Shown piece by piece: positions 56,328-64,000 of a DNA stretch of 64,000 bases (position 1 is its first letter; each line of letters opens with the position of its first letter). The stretch spans positions 713,078 to 777,077 of the forward strand of contig NZ_BMVR01000002.1 of assembly GCF_014650815.1 (NCBI RefSeq), given 5' to 3'. The DNA comes from Streptomyces flavofungini (lineage in GTDB: Bacteria; Actinomycetota; Actinomycetes; Streptomycetales; Streptomycetaceae). The notes below the pieces were generated by a model. The model saw nothing but the letters and a program-made list of their open reading frames with translations. It did not search any database and had not been told where the DNA came from. The translations under genes were made by a program, and so were the position numbers.

Positions 56328-56566
56328 CTCCGTGCCCCCGTCGTGCTCGAACCGTTGTTTCCGGCTTCCGGCCGAATACACCACAGGGCGCGTGCCCGCG
56401 CCACCGAATGCACGGATCACGCACAGCACGCGCGGATGATCCACGCGTTCGGCCACGACCCGCCCAAGCGGGCGACCGCACCGGACTACCCGAAGGACTG
56501 CCCCATCGGCCCAGGGCCGGAACGCGCCATCGCGTCCCGCACCGCCACCAAACGGGCATCAGGCCC

Positions 56567-58267
56567 TCAGCGCGCGGGCCGTGCGGGCCCTGCGGACCCT
56601 GCGGACCCTTCCAAGGATCCCGCCAACCGCACGAACGCCTCCCACGGCCGCGTCGGCCCCCGCTCGTCCCACAGCTTCTGCGCCGTCGCCCGCAGCGGCA
56701 TCCGGACCCCGCGCGCCACCTCGTCCTGCGTCTGCGACCCGGCGAGGTCGCACCACACGGCGAAGGTGCCGCCGAGGATCTGCCGGTCGTAGGAGGCGGG
56801 GACGGGCCGGGTGCCGCGCACGACGAGGGGGGTCCACTGTTCGTAGATGCGCTGCCCGGTGGGGTACTGGAAGTCGTTGGGCTCGCCGAGGACGTAATAG
56901 AGGTACTCGTCGTTGTAGTTGACGACGTCGCGGCCGTCGCGCAGGTACTCCACGGGCTCGCGCGCGCCGAGCTCCTTGCCGGTCCAGTACGCGACCTCGA
57001 CGCGGTCGTCGACGCGGGTGACGCCGCCGCGGAAGAACCCGTCGTTCCAGGCCCGCACCGCCCGGCCCCGGCCCACCGCCTGCGCGCGGTCGTTCAGCCA
57101 CGCCGTCGCCAGGTCCTGCACGCGCGCGTCCGGGCCGAGGCGGTCGCGGGCCGCGGCGGCGAGCTGCGGGTAGGAGGCCTCCGGGTCGCTCCGGGTCAGG
57201 GCCTGGTACTCGTCGGCGCCGAGGTGCCAGCGCGCGCCGGGGAACAGCTCGCCGTACTCGCGCAGCAGGTCGTCGACGATCTCGGCGGCCTTCGGCTTCG
57301 CGATGTCGACGGCGCCGCTCGTCGCCACGCCGCGGCTGTCGCGCAGTTGCAGGTCCGGGTGGGCGGCTATGACCGCGCCGAGGTGTCCGGGCGAGTCGAT
57401 CTCCGGTACGACGGTGATGTGCCGCTCGGCCGCGAGGTCGACGATGCGGCGGACCTGCGCCTTGCTGAGGTGGTCGGCGGAGACGACCTCGGGGTGCGCG
57501 TCGGAGGCGATGCGGAAGGCCTGGTCGTCGGAGAAGTGCAGGCCGATCTCGTTGTACTTGAGGTCGCCGAGGTCACGGATCCGGTCCTCGATCCACTGGG
57601 CGGAGAAGTGCTTGCGGGCTATGTCGATCATGAAGCCGCGGCGCGGCTTGGCGGGCCGGTCCCGCACGACGCCCTCGGGAGCCGTCCGGCCGCCCGCGAC
57701 CTCCTGCTTGAGGGTGCGGGTGCCGTAGAAGACACCGGCCTCGGCGGGCGCGGCGATCCGCACGGTGCGGTCCTCGACGGTGAGGGTGTACGACTCGGGG
57801 CCGCCGCCGTCCCGCCCCTCGCCGCTGTCCTTGTTGCCCTTGTTGCCCTTGTTGCCCTTGGCCAGCTCCAGGCGTACGTCGCCCGCGCGCGGCTTCGCCT
57901 CCCCCGCGTACCGCAGCCGCAGCTCCCCGGCGAGCAGCCGCGCCTCGTCGGCGAGGACCCGGTCCCCGACGACGACCCGCCCGCCGTCGCCCGGCCGCCA
58001 GCCGGGGCCCCGGGCGGGGGTGTGCTCGCGGACGGCGGGGATGGTGGCGGGCGCCTTGGACAGGGCGTACGACGTGGTGGGCGCGGGCTCGCGCGGGGCG
58101 GTCGCGGAGGCCGTCGCCGTGCCCGGCGTCCGGTCCCCGTCACCGGCAGCCCGCCCGCCGTCCCCCGCGCCCCCGCCGCCGGACCCGTCGGGCCAGAACC
58201 CGACCGCGAGGGCCACCGCCCCCGCCGCGACGATCCCCGTGCCCACGGCGAGCCCCCGCCGGATCAC
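56567..58267 (-). CDS. Beta-N-acetylhexosaminidase, glycoside hydrolase family 20
   Basis: A 566-residue exported enzyme starting at GTG 58267, coupled to a small upstream ORF (GTGA overlap). Hydrophobic segment GLAVGTGIVAAGAVALAVGF near the N-terminus is a signal anchor. The Gly/Ser linker, a GH20b domain (LLAGELRLRYAGEAK), then the catalytic barrel: RGFMIDIARKHFSAQWIED, EIGLHFSDDQAF, VVPEIDSPGHLGAV and HLGADEY with the catalytic Asp352-Glu353 pair, and YWTGKELG. It removes terminal GlcNAc/GalNAc from chitin- or wall-derived oligosaccharides by substrate-assisted catalysis. A Lys/Asn-rich GNKGNKGNK repeat is encoded near 57835-57860. Confidence 0.93.
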   Translation of the reverse strand: MIRRGLAVGTGIVAAGAVALAVGFWPDGSGGGGAGDGGRAAGDGDRTPGTATASATAPREPAPTTSYALSKAPATIPAVREHTPARGPGWRPGDGGRVVVGDRVLADEARLLAGELRLRYAGEAKPRAGDVRLELAKGNKGNKGNKDSGEGRDGGGPESYTLTVEDRTVRIAAPAEAGVFYGTRTLKQEVAGGRTAPEGVVRDRPAKPRRGFMIDIARKHFSAQWIEDRIRDLGDLKYNEIGLHFSDDQAFRIASDAHPEVVSADHLSKAQVRRIVDLAAERHITVVPEIDSPGHLGAVIAAHPDLQLRDSRGVATSGAVDIAKPKAAEIVDDLLREYGELFPGARWHLGADEYQALTRSDPEASYPQLAAAARDRLGPDARVQDLATAWLNDRAQAVGRGRAVRAWNDGFFRGGVTRVDDRVEVAYWTGKELGAREPVEYLRDGRDVVNYNDEYLYYVLGEPNDFQYPTGQRIYEQWTPLVVRGTRPVPASYDRQILGGTFAVWCDLAGSQTQDEVARGVRMPLRATAQKLWDERGPTRPWEAFVRLAGSLEGSAGSAGPARPAR

Positions 58268-58437
58268 GACCCGCCACCCGCCACCGCAACCGCGCCACCC
58301 GAAGCCGACGCGCCCGCCGCACCCACCGCGTCCGGGGCCGACGGGGCCACGGCAACCGAAGCCGACGCGCCCGAAGCCGACGCGCCCGTGCCACTCGCGG
58401 CCGACCCGCCCGCCGCACCAGAAGTCAGAGCCTCCAT
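58264..58437 (-). CDS. 57-residue Ala/Ser/Gly-rich ORF coupled to the hexosaminidase
   Basis: ATG 58437 is preceded by GGGGG. The product is MEALTSGAAGG then SAASGTGASASGASASVAV and more of the same, built partly from 15-bp repeats encoding GASAS. Its stop TGA overlaps the GTG start of the hexosaminidase (GTGA). It may be a real small peptide or a leader providing coupling; a past frameshift separating an N-terminal linker from the enzyme is also possible. There is no signal peptide or motif. Confidence 0.4.
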   Translation of the reverse strand: MEALTSGAAGGSAASGTGASASGASASVAVAPSAPDAVGAAGASASGGAVAVAGGGS

Positions 58438-58597
58438 CCCCCCACGCTAAGCCCGCCCCGACACCGCCCGCTCGTCCACCCGGGAAGAGCCACCGCGTCC
58501 ACCCGACACCCCCAAACTCTCCCATTCGGATGAAATCCGGGTACCACACGAACACCCCTCTCCCCTCCCCGCTAGCGTTGCCCCAGACCCCGCACCG

Positions 58598-59305
58598 GTG
58601 AGTCACACCCGCGTCGGGACCACCCGTCACCGCCGGGACCACCCGCCACCCGCTGCTCTGTGCCGAGGAGCTCCCCTGCCGCCGCACCGCGCCATACCGG
58701 ACGCCCTGAACGCCGCGCAGCCGCACGACGCCGAGCGCACCCTGCTGACCTGCTGCGGAAGCCGTCACTGGGCGCACCGCGTCGCCGCCCACCGGCCCTA
58801 CCCGGACCTGGACGCGCTGCTCGCCGCCGCCGACGAGGCGGCCTACGACCTGGCCCCCGACGACCTCGCCGAGGCCCTGGCCGCCGAACCCCTGCGGCCC
58901 GCGTTCCCGCCCGGCCCCGGCTACGAGGCCGCGGCCACCGCCCTGCGCGCCGCCACGGCCGCGTACGAGAGCCGCTTCGGCCACGCCTTCGTGGTCTGCC
59001 TCGACGCCGTCGCCCCCAGCGAGGCCCTGGACCACCTGCTCGCCTCCATCCGCGCCCGGCTCGGCCACGACCCGGAGGAGGAGCGTGCCGTGGCCGCCGA
59101 GGAACTGCGGCGCCTGGCCCGCGGCCGCCTCACCCGGCTGGCCCACAGTCAGATCGAGAACGCTGAAAGCGCTGCGACCGCCGCAAACACCGCGCACGCC
59201 GCGAGCACGGTGCGCGCCACGCCGCCCGCCGCTCGGGAGCACGCCGTCGCAGCCCCCGCACAGCGCGGCGGGCCCCATCGCGATAGCCCGTACGTACCAG
59301 TTTGA
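58598..59305 (+). CDS. OHCU decarboxylase-like protein (uric acid degradation)
   Basis: A 235-residue protein from GTG 58598. Residues 36-170 match 2-oxo-4-hydroxy-4-carboxy-5-ureidoimidazoline decarboxylase: LNAAQPHDAERTLLTCCGSRHWAHRVAAHRPYPD, LDALLAAADEAAYDL, YESRFGHAFVVCLDA, PEEERAVAAEELRRLARGRLTRL. The enzyme finishes conversion of urate to S-allantoin after uricase and HIU hydrolase, which are not in this window. The expected His of the family is in RHWAHRV. A CTG at 58676, five bases after AGGAG, would remove 26 residues of Arg-rich head and is an alternative start. The C-terminal tail of about 60 residues is Ala-rich. Confidence 0.8.
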   Translation: MSHTRVGTTRHRRDHPPPAALCRGAPLPPHRAIPDALNAAQPHDAERTLLTCCGSRHWAHRVAAHRPYPDLDALLAAADEAAYDLAPDDLAEALAAEPLRPAFPPGPGYEAAATALRAATAAYESRFGHAFVVCLDAVAPSEALDHLLASIRARLGHDPEEERAVAAEELRRLARGRLTRLAHSQIENAESAATAANTAHAASTVRATPPAAREHAVAAPAQRGGPHRDSPYVPV

Positions 59306-59453
59306 TTGCCTGTTTGATCACACCAGCGGACCCCGGGCGGGGAAGCCGACAACTCGTCGATACGATGTCGAGCGGCCGGTGGACCGTACCCGGCCGGGCT
59401 CGTCCGACCGAGAAGCCGGCCGGCCCCAATCCCCGCTCCCGGAGGGTTCTTCC

Positions 59454-59834
59454 GTGCCGGCTGGAACGCTGTACCGCGGCCGGGAAGGCATGTGGTCATG
59501 GGTGGCTCATCGAGTCACCGGTGTCCTCATCTTCTTCTTCCTGTTCGTGCATGTCCTCGACACCGCTCTCGTCCGCGTCTCCCCGGAGGCGTACGACGAT
59601 GTCGTGGCTACCTACAAGACGCCCCTCGTCGCTCTCCTTGAGTACGGCCTGGTCGCCGCCATCCTCTTCCACGCGCTCAACGGCCTGCGCGTCATCGCCG
59701 TCGACTTCTGGTCGAAGGGCCCGCGGTACCAGAAGCAGATGCTCTGGACCGTGGTGGGCATCTGGGTCGTGCTGATGGTCGGCGCGCTCTACCCGGTCCT
59801 CGGCCACGCCGTCCGTGAAGTATTCGGGAGCTGA
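59454..59834 (+). CDS. sdhC: Succinate dehydrogenase cytochrome b556 subunit
   Basis: A 126-residue membrane anchor starting at GTG 59454, seven bases after GGAGGG. Three transmembrane helices: WSWVAHRVTGVLIFFFLFVHVLDTAL (containing the haem-ligand-type histidines HR and HV), TPLVALLEYGLVAAILFHALNGLRV, and MLWTVVGIWVVLMVGALYPVLGHAV. The RVTGVLI and HALNGLR motifs are family hallmarks. With SdhD it holds haem b and the menaquinone site of complex II. It is the first gene of sdhCDAB; the 148 bp upstream holds a GTTTGAT direct repeat and no strong consensus promoter. Confidence 0.94.
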   Translation: MPAGTLYRGREGMWSWVAHRVTGVLIFFFLFVHVLDTALVRVSPEAYDDVVATYKTPLVALLEYGLVAAILFHALNGLRVIAVDFWSKGPRYQKQMLWTVVGIWVVLMVGALYPVLGHAVREVFGS

Positions 59835-59842
59835 GGCCAGAC

Positions 59843-60337
59843 ATGTCCACTGACACGACCGTAGAGAAGTCCGGCGGCTCCGGCGTCGGCCCCGTCGAGG
59901 ACGTCGCGCTGTACGACGTCGACCACCCGGCCCCCCTCATCGAGGCCCCCCGCAAGCGCACCTCGAAGACCCCGCGCGCCACGCGCGGCAACTTCGAGAT
60001 GGCCGCCTGGCTGTTCATGCGCCTGTCCGGTGTCGTCCTCGTCGTCCTGGTCATCACGCACCTGCTGATCCAGCTCGTCCTGGACGGCGGCGTCTCCAAG
60101 ATCGGCTTCGCGTTCGTCGCCGGCCGCTGGGCCTCGCCGTTCTGGCAGGTCTGGGACCTGCTGATGCTGTGGCTCGCGATGCTGCACGGCGCGAACGGTC
60201 TGCGTACGGTCATCAACGACTACGCGGAGCGCCCGAACACGCGCCTGTGGCTGAAGGGCCTGCTGTACACCGCCACGGTGTTCACCATCCTGCTGGGCAC
60301 GCTGGTGATCTTCACCTTCGACCCGAACATCCGCTAG
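59843..60337 (+). CDS. sdhD: Succinate dehydrogenase hydrophobic membrane anchor subunit
   Basis: A 164-residue membrane protein with a long cytoplasmic head (about 50 residues, Pro/Ser-rich) and three helices: MAAWLFMRLSGVVLVVLVITHLLIQL, DLLMLWLAMLHGANGLRTVIND, LWLKGLLYTATVFTILLGTLVIFTF. The HLLIQ and LHGANGLR segments carry the haem and quinone-site residues expected in this family. It follows sdhC by 8 bp and precedes sdhA by 23 bp, all in one operon. Confidence 0.94.
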   Translation: MSTDTTVEKSGGSGVGPVEDVALYDVDHPAPLIEAPRKRTSKTPRATRGNFEMAAWLFMRLSGVVLVVLVITHLLIQLVLDGGVSKIGFAFVAGRWASPFWQVWDLLMLWLAMLHGANGLRTVINDYAERPNTRLWLKGLLYTATVFTILLGTLVIFTFDPNIR

Positions 60338-60360
60338 GCACGGGGCTGAGGTAACCACCC

Positions 60361-62115
60361 ATGAAGATCCACAAGTACGACACCGTCATCGTCGGCGCGG
60401 GCGGCGCCGGCATGCGCGCCGCCATCGAGGCGACGAAGCGCAGCCGCACCGCCGTGCTCACCAAGCTCTACCCCACGCGTTCCCACACGGGCGCGGCGCA
60501 GGGCGGCATGGCCGCCGCGCTCGCCAACGTGGAGGAGGACAACTGGGAGTGGCACACCTTCGACACGATCAAGGGCGGCGACTACCTGGTCGACCAGGAC
60601 GCCGCCGAGATCCTGGCGAAGGAGGCCATCGACGCGGTCCTCGACCTCGAGAAGATGGGCCTGCCGTTCAACCGCACCCCGGACGGCACCATCGACCAGC
60701 GCCGCTTCGGCGGCCACTCCCGCAACCACGGTGAGGCGCCGGTGCGCCGGTCCTGCTACGCCGCGGACCGCACCGGCCACATGATCCTGCAGACCCTCTA
60801 CCAGAACTGCGTCAAGGAGGGTGTGGAGTTCTTCAACGAGTTCTACGTCCTCGACCAGCTCATCGTGGAGGAGGACGGCGTCAAGAAGTCGGCGGGCGTC
60901 GTCGCGTACGAGCTGGCCACCGGCGAGATCCACGTCTTCCAGGCGAAGGCCGTCGTGTACGCCTCCGGCGGCACCGGCAAGTTCTTCAAGGTGACGTCGA
61001 ACGCGCACACCCTGACCGGTGACGGCCAGGCCGCCTGCTACCGCCGGGGGCTGCCGCTGGAGGACATGGAGTTCTTCCAGTTCCACCCGACCGGCATCTG
61101 GCGCATGGGCATCCTGCTGACGGAGGGCGCCCGCGGTGAGGGCGGCATCCTGCGCAACAAGGACGGCGAGCGCTTCATGGAGAAGTACGCGCCGGTCATG
61201 AAGGACCTCGCGTCCCGTGACGTCGTGTCCCGCTCCATCTACACGGAGATCCGTGAGGGCCGCGGCTGCGGTCCCGAGGGCGACCACGTCTACCTCGACC
61301 TCACGCACCTGCCGCCGGAGCAGCTCGACGCGAAGCTCCCGGACATCACCGAGTTCGCGCGCACCTACCTCGGCATCGAGCCCTACACGGACCCGATCCC
61401 GATCCAGCCCACCGCGCACTACGCCATGGGCGGCATCCCGACGAACGTCGAGGGTGAGGTCCTCTCGGACAACACCACCGTCGTCCCGGGCCTGTACGCG
61501 GCCGGCGAGGTCGCCTGCGTGTCGGTGCACGGCGCCAACCGCCTGGGCACCAACTCGCTCCTGGACATCAACGTCTTCGGCCGCCGCGCGGGCATCGCCG
61601 CCGCGGAGTACTCGGCGCAGGCCGACTACGTGGAGCTGCCGGAGAACCCGGCGGAGCTCGTCGTCTCGCTGGTGGAGCAGCTGCGCGACTCCACCGGTAC
61701 GGAGCGCGTCGCGGACATCCGCAAGGAGCTCCAGGAGACGATGGACGCCAACGTCATGGTCTTCCGCACCGAGCAGACGATCAAGACGGCCGTCGAGAAG
61801 ATCGCCGAGCTGCGCGCGCGCTACCAGAACGTCTCGGTCCAGGACAAGGGCAAGCGCTTCAACACCGACCTCCTGGAGGCCATCGAGCTGGGCAACCTGC
61901 TCGACCTCGCCGAGGTCATGGCGGTCTCGGCCCTCGCCCGCAAGGAGTCCCGCGGCGGCCACTACCGCGAGGACTACCCGAACCGCGACGACGTCAACTT
62001 CATGCGCCACACCATGGCGTACCGCGAGGTCGCCGACGACGGCAAGGACTCGATCCGCCTCGACTACAAGCCGGTCGTCCAGACCCGCTACCAGCCGATG
62101 GAGCGTAAGTACTGA
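60361..62115 (+). CDS. sdhA: Succinate dehydrogenase flavoprotein subunit
   Basis: A 584-residue flavoprotein: oxidises succinate to fumarate, passing electrons to SdhB. FAD-binding VIVGAGGAGMRAAIEA, covalent flavinylation His42 in TRSHTGAAQGG, substrate-site GGHSRNHGEAPVRRSC, FHPTGIWR and the dicarboxylate loop, RGCGPEGDHVYLDLTHL, HYAMGGIPTN and GANRLGTNSLLDINVFGRRAG are all present. C-terminal domain ends RLDYKPVVQTRYQP. Full length, no anomaly. Stop TGA overlaps the ATG of sdhB (TGATG), so subunits are produced in step. Confidence 0.97.
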   Translation: MKIHKYDTVIVGAGGAGMRAAIEATKRSRTAVLTKLYPTRSHTGAAQGGMAAALANVEEDNWEWHTFDTIKGGDYLVDQDAAEILAKEAIDAVLDLEKMGLPFNRTPDGTIDQRRFGGHSRNHGEAPVRRSCYAADRTGHMILQTLYQNCVKEGVEFFNEFYVLDQLIVEEDGVKKSAGVVAYELATGEIHVFQAKAVVYASGGTGKFFKVTSNAHTLTGDGQAACYRRGLPLEDMEFFQFHPTGIWRMGILLTEGARGEGGILRNKDGERFMEKYAPVMKDLASRDVVSRSIYTEIREGRGCGPEGDHVYLDLTHLPPEQLDAKLPDITEFARTYLGIEPYTDPIPIQPTAHYAMGGIPTNVEGEVLSDNTTVVPGLYAAGEVACVSVHGANRLGTNSLLDINVFGRRAGIAAAEYSAQADYVELPENPAELVVSLVEQLRDSTGTERVADIRKELQETMDANVMVFRTEQTIKTAVEKIAELRARYQNVSVQDKGKRFNTDLLEAIELGNLLDLAEVMAVSALARKESRGGHYREDYPNRDDVNFMRHTMAYREVADDGKDSIRLDYKPVVQTRYQPMERKY

Positions 62116-62876
62116 TGGCAACTCCGACGATGGACAAGGTCGAGGCGGAAGCCGCGGCCTCGGACCACCTCATCACCGTCACCTTCCGGATCCGCCGCTT
62201 CAACCCGGAGGTCTCGGCGGACGCGGTCTGGGAGGACTTCCAGCTGGAGATCGACCCCAAGGAGCGGGTCCTCGACGGCCTCCACAAGATCAAGTGGGAT
62301 CTGGACGGCACCCTGACGTTCCGCCGGTCCTGCGCGCACGGCATCTGCGGCTCGGACGCCATGCGCATCAACGGCAAGAACCGCCTTGCCTGCAAGACCC
62401 TGATCAAGGACATCAACCCGGCCAAGCCGATCACGGTCGAGCCCATCAAGGGCCTCACGGTCCTGAAGGACCTCGTCGTCGACATGGACCCGTTCTTCCA
62501 GGCCTACCGCGACGTGATGCCCTTCCTGGTCACCTCCGGCAACGAGCCGACCCGGGAGCGCCTGCAGTCCGCCGAGGACCGCGAGCGCTTCGACGACACC
62601 ACGAAGTGCATCCTGTGCGCCGCGTGCACGTCGTCCTGCCCGGTCTTCTGGAACGACGGCCAGTACTTCGGCCCGGCGGCGATCGTCAACGCCCACCGCT
62701 TCATCTTCGACTCGCGTGACGAGGCGGGCGAGCAGCGCCTGGAGATCCTGAACGACAAGGACGGCGTGTGGCGCTGCCGCACCACGTTCAACTGCACCGA
62801 CGCGTGCCCGCGCGGCATCGAGGTGACGAAGGCGATCCAGGAAGTGAAGCGGGCGCTGATCACGCGCCGCTTCTAG
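62115..62876 (+). CDS. sdhB: Succinate dehydrogenase iron-sulfur subunit
   Basis: A 253-residue protein carrying three Fe-S clusters. The [2Fe-2S] region is SCAHGICGSDAMRINGKNRLAC, in which the third ligand is Asp, as in E. coli SdhB. The [4Fe-4S]/[3Fe-4S] motifs are CILCAACTSSCPVF and CTDACPRG. It transfers electrons from FAD to the quinone site. Full length and last gene of the operon, followed by a strong terminator. Confidence 0.97.
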   Translation: MATPTMDKVEAEAAASDHLITVTFRIRRFNPEVSADAVWEDFQLEIDPKERVLDGLHKIKWDLDGTLTFRRSCAHGICGSDAMRINGKNRLACKTLIKDINPAKPITVEPIKGLTVLKDLVVDMDPFFQAYRDVMPFLVTSGNEPTRERLQSAEDRERFDDTTKCILCAACTSSCPVFWNDGQYFGPAAIVNAHRFIFDSRDEAGEQRLEILNDKDGVWRCRTTFNCTDACPRGIEVTKAIQEVKRALITRRF

Positions 62877-62914
62877 CCCTGCTCTCTGCTTTCAGCCCTG
62901 CTCTCTCAGGGCGC

Positions 62915-62958
62915 ACGCGTAAGGGCCCCGCTCCTTTCGGAGCGGGGCCCTTACGCGT
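62915..62958. terminator. Strong bidirectional terminator after sdhCDAB
   Basis: A perfect 20-bp stem (ACGCGTAAGGGCCCCGCTCC and its complement) with a 4-nt loop, 38 bp past the sdhB stop. It also ends transcripts of the small minus-strand ORF at 62965-63141. Confidence 0.9.
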
Positions 62959-62964
62959 TGCTCG

Positions 62965-63141
62965 TCAGGCGCGCAGTGCGTCAGGCACGGGGTTCTCGTA
63001 GCTGATCAGCAGCCGCGCCGTTTCCTTCCGGGTCGCTTCCCGCATGAAGGGGATGGCCCGCTCGACGAAGTGCTCTTCTTCGAGGAGTGCCTCCAGGACC
63101 TGGAAGTACACCCTGCGCCCGAGCGACAGCGCGCCGCTCAC
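62965..63141 (-). CDS. Small hypothetical protein, 58 residues
   Basis: Starts at GTG 63141 and ends at the sdh terminator. Sequence is highly helical: LSLGRRVYFQVLEALLEEEHFVERAIPFMREATRKETARLLISYENPVPDALRA in character (a Glu-rich amphipathic helix, then a Tyr-Glu-Asn-Pro tail). The start overlaps the stop of an 18-residue ORF beginning at ATG 63195 (GTGA), whose own start follows GGAGTGAGG. Codon third positions fit a real gene. No homologue is recognised. A longer version, starting at TTG 63252 in a 9-bp repeat, is possible but less likely. Confidence 0.45.
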   Translation of the reverse strand: MSGALSLGRRVYFQVLEALLEEEHFVERAIPFMREATRKETARLLISYENPVPDALRA

Positions 63142-63227
63142 CGCGAAAGCCAGAACTCCCCCGGCGGCGCCACGTACACGCGTACGCGCCCCATCACCAC
63201 ACCTCACTCCAAAAATGAAGATTTCCT

Positions 63228-63254
63228 GAAACAACCGAAACAACCGAAACAACC
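63228..63254. repeat. Three tandem copies of GAAACAACC
   Basis: A 27-bp AT-rich array of 9-bp units in front of the small minus-strand ORFs. It is the only such array on this side. The rest of 63142-63524 contains no well-supported gene. Confidence 0.8.
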
Positions 63255-63524
63255 GACAGAACCTATCCGCCGGTACGGGGGAATGTCATGACCTCTCATG
63301 GTTGCCCGACTTGTGGAAGCGATCGCATAACCACCCGGTCACACCAAGATCACATCGCTGGGTGCCGACGGCGGTCGCGTGGCCGGGCACGGGCCACGAC
63401 GTGCCGCGCACCCTCGCCTTCGCCCCGCCCTGCCCCGCCCCGCCGGCCCGGCCCGGCCCGGCGGGAAACGCGCCGTACGGCATGGACGCGGCGCCTGGGC
63501 CGAATCGACCCGTATTCTGACGAC

Positions 63525-63944
63525 ATGTCAGACAATAGCCAGCCGTCGACTGCCTCCGACCTGCTCGGATTCGACAACGCGCTGTTCCCCGTGGGCGACC
63601 TCGACGAGGCGGTCGGCTTCTACGAGCGCGCCGGGTTCCCCCTCACGTACCGCCTGGACGAGGCCGGGCTCGCCATCCTGAAGGTGGGCGCGGAGACGCC
63701 CGGCGTGCTCCTGCGCGTCGAGGGGGGCGTCGACCGGCGCCCGCCGCCGTGGCCCGCGCCGCGCGTCTGGCTGGAGGTGCGGGACGCCCGCGCGAAGGCC
63801 CGGGAGCTGGGCGAGGCCGGGATCGCGGTGCTCGCCGAACCGGCCTCGGTGGCGACCGGCTGGACCGTGGAGATCACCGACCCGTGGGGCAACGTGGTCG
63901 GCTTCACGGACTACTCGAAGCGGCCGGGCCTGGCCCGCGCCTAG
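63525..63944 (+). CDS. VOC/glyoxalase-fold protein
   Basis: A 139-residue protein of the vicinal-oxygen-chelate superfamily: LFPVGDLDEAVGFYERAGFPLTYRLDEAGLAIL (first beta-alpha-beta-beta-beta module), VWLEVRDARAKARELGEAGI (second), WTVEITDPWGNVVGFTDYSK at the end with the metal Glu in VEITDPWGN. The first-module metal His is absent (Asn18-Ala-Leu), so activity may differ from glyoxalase I. ATG 63525 is only six bases after TATTCT (63513-63518), suggesting a leaderless transcript. A longer frame opening at 63288 is discussed among rejected items. Confidence 0.85.
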   Translation: MSDNSQPSTASDLLGFDNALFPVGDLDEAVGFYERAGFPLTYRLDEAGLAILKVGAETPGVLLRVEGGVDRRPPPWPAPRVWLEVRDARAKARELGEAGIAVLAEPASVATGWTVEITDPWGNVVGFTDYSKRPGLARA

Positions 63945-64000
63945 GTGTATTGGCCCGCGGGGTTGTTGACGCGGGTGATGGGTGGGTGGCCGCCGAGTGC

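Noticed and set aside
59306..59453. Rex or nitrogen-type operator upstream of sdhC
   Set aside because: No TGTGAA...TTCACA-like or other known palindrome was found in the interval.
63288..63524. Zinc-ribbon-like ORF MTSHGCPTCGSDRITTR in frame with the VOC gene
   Set aside because: The CPTCG pair is attractive and a GGGGG site precedes it, but the following 65 residues are Arg/Pro-rich low complexity and no second Cys pair appears. I keep the VOC start at 63525.

Overview
This is a stretch of high-GC actinobacterial chromosome, almost certainly from a Streptomyces. The evidence is strong G/C bias at third codon positions, many GTG starts, rare TTA codons (only two seen in genes, both in secreted or alpha/beta hydrolases), and gene neighbourhoods familiar from Streptomyces core chromosomes: afsQ1/afsQ2/sigQ, the nucleoside transporter with deoA/cdd/add/deoC, a sialic-acid-type wall glycopolymer cluster, and sdhCDAB. 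No tRNA, rRNA, CRISPR array, insertion sequence or prophage was seen.

Layout. 1-3.9 kb: a partial MarR regulator, then deoC and two aldehyde dehydrogenase genes, the second being a half-length form without the catalytic part. 4-9.2 kb: a small secreted protein, a NarL-type two-component pair, a secreted hydrolase and a uridine kinase-like protein. 9.4-13.4 kb: sigQ diverging from afsQ1-afsQ2-lipoprotein. 13.4-17.1 kb: VanZ-like and PspC-like membrane proteins, a second small secreted protein, adenosine deaminase and a hydrolase. 17.2-22.7 kb: a truncated ABC exporter meeting a lasso-peptide leader remnant tail to tail, a STAS protein overlapping an ECF sigma factor on the other strand, and an MFS/LysR divergent pair. 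22.7-31.5 kb: thymidine phosphorylase, cytidine deaminase, two permeases, an ATPase and two BMP-type nucleoside-binding lipoproteins. 31.5-34.1 kb: an M20 amidohydrolase and a lipoprotein. 34.4-43.5 kb: an Rhs relic and a NeuB / NeuA-HAD / polysialyltransferase-like / GT2 / methyltransferase cluster. 43.5-54.9 kb: two TetR + FAD-monooxygenase modules flanking a MarR regulator, an L,D-transpeptidase, an ECF sigma operon, a lipoprotein and an FG-GAP protein. 55-64 kb: two hypotheticals, a GH20 hexosaminidase, an OHCU decarboxylase-like gene, succinate dehydrogenase sdhCDAB, a small ORF and a VOC protein.

How it works together. A 12-bp palindrome, CTACGCGCGTAG, or a close variant lies upstream of deoC, add, deoA and both nucleoside-binding lipoprotein genes. 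This ties import (BMP proteins plus ABC transporter), deamination (Add, Cdd), phosphorolysis (DeoA) and deoxyribose-phosphate cleavage (DeoC, with an aldehyde dehydrogenase to oxidise the acetaldehyde) into one apparent nucleoside-scavenging regulon. The regulator gene is not recognisable in the window. AfsQ1/Q2/SigQ is a signalling locus known to influence antibiotic production and nitrogen responses. The NeuB/NeuA cluster probably makes a nonulosonic-acid cell-wall polymer.

The observations most worth a second look are the shared operator regulon, the lasso-leader/ABC-exporter scar, the apparent ATC start codon of the nucleoside-transporter ATPase, the twin TetR operators (one inside the target gene's first codons), a SoxR/MerR-like promoter, and the half-length aldehyde dehydrogenase.
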